Source: Babylonia areolata
Lineage: Eukaryota > Mollusca > Gastropoda > Neogastropoda > Buccinidae
Assembly (NCBI RefSeq): GCF_041734735.1
Contig: NC_134878.1
Location: 47,475,252 to 47,539,251 of the forward strand
Direction of reading: 5' to 3'
Length of the DNA: 64,000 nucleotides
Shown here one piece after another: positions 59,761 to 64,000 of this stretch (position 1 is its first letter; every line of letters begins with the position of its first letter). A program made the translations under genes and the position numbers. The notes under the pieces are model-generated. The model had not been told where the DNA came from, searched no databases, and saw nothing but the letters and a program-made list of their open reading frames with translations.

Positions 59761-60923
59761 GAAATCGCTGACTTGAACATTCACAGCCGGCGCAAGCATC
59801 ACTGACGAGAAAGGGACGTGCAGCTGTCCAATTGAAACGGTTAAGTTCAGCACGGACACTGACTCGGCCGTTAAAATGCACTTTCCTATTTCGGTATGTG
59901 ACTTTTCTGCACAGCACATTGTTAAGGAAGGTCAGTTCCACCAGTCCCGCTCATTTTTTAATGTGAAGTCCTCTGTGCAACGCATTTGAGCACTGCAATA
60001 CAGGGAATGGTGTGCGGTTTCCACGTGTACCTGGTCAGTGCTGTCGGAACCGAGCAAGGACGTACAACGAAACAGGCCGAAAAGAACGGACCCACCACAG
60101 GAGACTGCCGTCACTCTTTTGACGTCGCACACACGTGACGGTATTTCATGTAAGCTGTTTTATTATTTTCAGTCATGTTCATGTTAGGATCACAACCTAT
60201 TGTCTCGTCCCCCACTCTGTTTTCATCCTCTCGCGAAGCATGGTACAGTTCATTCCGTCTTCACTTTAAATAACCTGGCGATCGCGTACACTGACCGCTT
60301 TCGATCGAACTGCCTTATACGTCTCGTTCGCGCATGTCCGCTCCTGGAGATATGACAGCGACAAGCTTCCCGATTTCTTTACGAATTTTTCTATTTCAAG
60401 CCCATTGCTTGATGCATGGAATGCCCCACAAACTCGGACATACCGGCGTTTAGAATCGAGACAAGTTTCATTACGAGTACTGACCCAAACTTGTGTATAT
60501 ATACACACTCCCGTCTTAATCGTTTTCATGTATGTTTTGTAACACAGACGGGTAAGTTCGAACTGACCCATGGGTCACATTTTTTCTTTCACTTTGCGTA
60601 TCCCCCATTCTTTCCAAGCCCCTTGCTAGGTGCATGGAATGCCCCAAAAAGCATCCCTTTTTAGACACCTTTCTAATCTCCACAATTTCGTTTTAAAATC
60701 GTCTACTATAGTCGACAAACTTATATATATAATTAACATTTTCACCCCTTTTGGACTTTCTCACGTATGTTTTGTACTGCAGACGGGTAAAAATGTTAAT
60801 TATAATATAAGAATGTCGAACCAGTGATGGTGCACAATGTCACAAGCCGGTATACCCATTCGGGTGGATTTGATTTCTCACTTCAACATCGAAGAGTGCA
60901 CGGGTAAAAATGTTAATATTGCC
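57237..60923. mobile_element. Palindromic foldback DNA transposon (non-autonomous)
   Basis: Left arm 57237-59048 and right arm 59058-60923 are inverted copies around a 9-bp spacer (CGCACCAAA). The termini read GGCAATATTAACATTTTKAC on both sides. The 8-bp sequence AATAGTTC directly flanks the element at 57229-57236 and 60924-60931, a perfect target duplication. Arms differ by scattered mismatches and indels, so this is not an exact assembly fold-back. Both arms carry the same decayed reading-frame debris but no recognisable transposase. An 8-bp duplication and very long inverted ends starting GG fit a Mutator-like or hAT-like foldback; the superfamily is undetermined. Confidence 0.85.
59671..59757. 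repeat. CA microsatellite in right arm of foldback element
   Basis: Much longer than the matching GT tract in the left arm (about 58411-58429), so it expanded after the arms formed. Confidence 0.85.
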
Positions 60924-60931
60924 AATAGTTC
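60924..60931. repeat. Target-site duplication, right copy (AATAGTTC)
   Basis: Exact match to the 8 bases before the left end of the foldback element; 46 bp upstream of the CIB1-like ATG. Confidence 0.85.
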
Positions 60932-60977
60932 TTCCTCTTGCCAACTCGAGAGTGTTCGTCCAACCACAACAATCAAG

Positions 60978-61028
60978 ATGGGTGCCAGACCGAGTGTTTT
61001 CACCGAGCAGGAACTGGATGATTATCAG
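60978..61028 (+). CDS. CIB1-like: CIB1-like protein, exon 1 (aa 1-17)
   Basis: Starts a calcium- and integrin-binding (CIB/KIP) family protein: EF-hand proteins that bind integrin cytoplasmic tails and kinases at membranes. The exon reads MGARPSVFTEQELDDYQ, and the three visible exons join in phase to give TLTYLTKKEIL then HVHKRFCSLDSGN, closely paralleling CIB1 (EYQDLTFLTKQEILLAHRRF) and CIB2 (DNYQDCTFFNKKDILKLHSRF). Gly2 and Ser6 fit the N-myristoylation consensus MGxxxS seen in CIB1. The ATG context AAGATGG is strong and the donor is GTAAGT. Only the N-terminal arm is in the window; the EF hands lie beyond the right edge. A foldback transposon ends 47-55 bp upstream of the ATG. CIB1 versus CIB2/3/4 cannot be settled from 48 residues; CIB1 fits best. 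Confidence 0.85.
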
Positions 61029-61403
61029 GTAAGTGTTGACATTTACCCATTTACAAGTATTCATAAATGATAACACAGAAAGAATTCTTCACCTAAATGT
61101 AAACTCATGATCGGGTTAGAGAAAGATTATCATAGCAGGCCAGTATGTTCGTGTGTCGATCATTTTGGTGTTCCGTGTTTGTCGAATCCTGTTACTTTAA
61201 ATACATATTTAATCGTACGACGCATGAGATTACGAAACCACACCGTGAACAGACTCAGAGAGAAATCAGGCCTCTTGCCAGCAGTCACGCTGTACTTTAG
61301 TGACTTGAAAACACATACAAGTAGTACTTTAATGCTTGTACTTGTACGTTTGTACAAAACAATATAGCACTTCGGAAGTGCCGTGCTAATTTGCCAGTTA
61401 CCA

Positions 61404-61636
61404 TTAACTCACTCAGTACAGCGAGTCCTCTCTTCTCCTCTACACAGACCCCTCGAGATGTCCAGTGGGTGTCTGAATGACCACACCTTTAGCTTCCGTC
61501 GTCAGAACTGTGGTATTCTTTGTCAACATTCACCTCTTCAGTATAAGAGCCTTCCGCTTGCAATATTTTGATGATGGTAATTGGGATGAAACGCTGTTAA
61601 CGTCGTCTCTTTCGCCGTTCGTATGGAGAGAGTTAA
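61404..61636. mobile_element. TTAA-flanked MITE, copy 2
   Basis: 233 bp, reverse-complement homologue of the 51692 copy with scattered differences; same TTAACTCACTCAGTAC and TTAACTCTCTCCATAC ends. Lies in intron 1 of the CIB1-like gene. Confidence 0.8.
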
Positions 61637-61790
61637 AATGTATTAACTGTGTTACTACTGCAACAACCACAACTACAAATAGAATAAGTATTGCAGATGA
61701 CTGTGAGACGTAAACAATACATTATATGAATCCAATGATAATATAATAGTTAATACATTTATCATGCAAACAGCTATCATACAGTTTTCA

Positions 61791-61807
61791 TCACACACAC
61801 ACACACA

Positions 61808-61845
<38 letters not shown>

Positions 61846-61871
61846 TGCACGCACTCATACACGCGTGCGCG

Positions 61872-61940
<69 letters not shown>
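61791..61940. repeat. CA/CT/CG compound microsatellite
   Basis: (CA)n, (CT)n, (CG)n and again (CA)n; insertion site of the young SINE that follows. Confidence 0.9.
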
Positions 61941-61942
<2 letters not shown>

Positions 61943-62308
61943 CTTCTTCTGCGTTCACTCGTATGCACACGAGTGGGCTTTTACGTGTATGACCGTTTTT
62001 ACCCCGCCATGTAGGCAGCCATACTTCGTTTTCGGGGGTGTGCATGCTGGGTATGTTCTTGTTTCCATAACCCACCGAACGCTGACATGGATTACAGGAT
62101 CTTTAACGTGCGTATTTGATCTTCTGCTTGCATATACACACGAAGGGGGTTCAGGCACTAGCAGGTCTGCGTATATGTTGACCTGGGAGATTGTAATATA
62201 CTAATAATCTCTACCCTTTACCCACCAGGCGCCATCACCGTGATTCGAACCCGGGACCCTCCGATTGACAGTCCCAACGCTTTAACCACTTGGCTATTGA
62301 GCCCGTCA
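61941..62308 (-). mobile_element. SINE family 1, full length, young
   Basis: Nearly identical to the 2596 copy over the whole length. Flanked on both sides by (CA)n, so it inserted into a microsatellite. In intron 1 of the CIB1-like gene. Confidence 0.85.
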
Positions 62309-63418
62309 CACACACACACACACAATCAAGAAAATATTCAGCAAGCAAAGAAGCAATAAAATGTCCACTCTTCTTGCACTTACACAACAATCATTAATTA
62401 ATTTTCTCCGTGATAATGATATTGTGACAACTCTCTTGTAGTTGATGCTGACTGATTGTTGTTGGATTTTTGCACATTTATACCTATCAAACTTTGCCAT
62501 AGATGTGGAGTGTATGGATGGCCATTTAAAAGAAATTAACTTTATAAGAAATATAGAATATGTATCAGTTGGCTATTGCTCTTCTGCTTGAGTATGTGCA
62601 CCAGACTCGCATTGTATTTGAACATTATACCAATGGACTTAAACTAGTGAAAGCCTGTTATTCAACCCTCTTGGCCATTTAGTATTGCTCACTAGAGGAA
62701 ACGACTACAACAAAATGTAATCTTAGTAAATTCCTGAATGTACTTTGTCATTTATGTTCTATGGGGAGAATGGCACGCAATGGATACTGTAGTGTGTCCT
62801 CAGTTATTGTTTTGTGCTAGCACAATGGCACACAATCCAAGGGACATAAATCGTAATGCCCATACCTATATTTAATTATGTAACAAGAGTTATCAGCCTG
62901 GTAGTACCATGGCTGGCATCGTATCACTGACAATCTAAAAGAACCCATGCAGACATTACAACATCACAGGTACCTTCACTGGTAAAACTGTAACAGCACC
63001 AAATGTAAGTCAACAATCATCATTTATCATGTGAAGAGTATCATTGTCAAACTTGCCTAATGTCAACGTTATACTGAACTCAATAATTATTGTCATTGAT
63101 GTTGTTGTTGAATAATTACCATGCATAACACTTGTTCTGTGGGAAAGGGAGGGTATGAGAGAAGATGTGCTGTATATCAGTGATGCTGGATGATTTTGAT
63201 AAAAAAAATTAAAAAAAAGAACAAGAAGAAGAATCACCAGTTGATATAGCAGCTAATTATTTTCAGTAGTACTTCATTAAAAGGGTAGTGCTGTTTATGT
63301 TTAGCCTTCTTCCTAAGCTACTCAAGGTTATCTGTGTATGTGACCTCTTGCATCTGCATTGGTGTATCATGTACGGGTTTATGGTTAATTTTTTTCGTTC
63401 ATGCTTCTGTCTTTTCAG
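62309..63418. other. CIB1-like intron 1, part without recognised repeats
   Basis: Apart from the short (CA)n flanking the SINE, nothing recognised up to the exon 2 acceptor. Confidence 0.5.
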
Positions 63419-63453
63419 ACGCTGACATACCTGACCAAGAAAGAAATTCTCCA
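63419..63453 (+). CDS. CIB1-like: CIB1-like protein, exon 2 (aa 18-29)
   Basis: A 35-bp exon after CTTTTCAG, reading TLTYLTKKEIL and two bases of the next codon, followed by donor GTAAGG. The small exon matches the conserved N-terminal helix of CIB proteins. Confidence 0.85.
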
Positions 63454-63941
63454 GTAAGGTTTCTTTCTTCTTTTTTTTTATTTGTACTTTGTTGTCAGTT
63501 TCTTATTCAAGTGATGAGTACATTCAAATGTATATATGTGGACAAGAGTGTTCATGCATCTTGATTAACTTAATGTGTTAATGTATCTTAATTAACTTAG
63601 TATGTTCATGTATCTTAATTAAGTATCTTAATAAATGATACTGTTGCTATGTTTTTGTTTTTGAATGAAGATATTGTCAAGTATAATATTGCACTACTCT
63701 GGATCATTTACCACAAATGAAAGTTATAAGATTTACTTTGTGAAAAGAATTTGATTAAAAAAAAAAATTACAAGTATACAAAAGATTGTAAAGATAATTG
63801 GTTTTCTTTCTGTATGTTTTTTAAGTGTGATATTTTGCTGTGGACTGTTGAAAGGAAATGGCATGCATTTACTTCATTGTTAACGAGAATGGCCTCAACC
63901 TGCATTATGAAAATACTCTTTGCTGCTTTTTCTGTCCACAG

Positions 63942-64000
63942 TGTACATAAGCGCTTTTGCTCCCTTGACTCCGGCAATGAGGAATACAGCAAAAAGCAGA
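63942..64000 (+). CDS. CIB1-like: CIB1-like protein, exon 3 (partial, cut by window edge)
   Basis: Acceptor TGTCCACAG, then completes His and reads VHKRFCSLDSGNEEYSKKQ before the window ends. HKRF matches the CIB helix (AHRRF/LHSRF). The exon continues past the right edge. Confidence 0.82.

Overview
The window is eukaryotic, intron-rich, low in gene density and crowded with interspersed repeats. The two genes present (smc2 and a CIB1-like gene), the tRNA-headed SINEs, the many CA/GT microsatellites and the LINE types fit a lophotrochozoan animal, most likely a gastropod mollusc. The species is inference; the gene identities rest on clear protein similarity recalled from the families.

Centre of the window: a complete smc2 gene (condensin core ATPase) lies on the minus strand, from the ATG at 56522 to the stop at 11736. 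I could place 25 coding exons whose phases all join and sum to 3639 bp (1212 aa plus stop, against about 1197 aa in human). The introns hold most of the DNA. Intron 19 alone is 14 kb and contains a 7-copy satellite with a ~460-bp unit, a decayed LINE with RNase H (LINE A), an intact 1116-codon LINE with a C-terminal zinc finger (LINE B), SINEs and a duplicated piece of the intron/exon 20 boundary. Other introns carry minisatellites with units of 31, 41 and 52 bp, TTAA-type MITEs, a MITE with 36-bp perfect inverted ends, and a LINE fragment framed by ~170-bp direct repeats.

Left of smc2 (1-11.7 kb): repeats only. The most notable is a complete pogo/Tigger-type DNA transposon (8544-11667, TA target duplication). 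It carries only the tail of a transposase, with a PIP-box-like end, plus a vertnin-like OTU-domain reading frame. Its right end lies 68 bp past the smc2 stop codon, so the transposon probably supplies the smc2 3' end.

Right of smc2 (56.5-64 kb): a head-to-head neighbour on the plus strand begins at 60978 and runs off the window. It is a calcium- and integrin-binding protein (CIB1-like) gene with a predicted myristoylation start. The shared upstream region, about 760 bp originally, has been split by a 3.7-kb palindromic foldback element with 12-bp perfect ends and a perfect 8-bp target duplication. The element ends 47 bp (after its target duplication) before the CIB1-like start codon.

SMC2 acts in chromosome condensation and CIB proteins bind calcium and integrin tails at membranes; nothing in the sequence links their functions. 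They share only a divergent promoter region. I saw no tRNA or rRNA genes, no CRISPR arrays and no LTR or viral elements.
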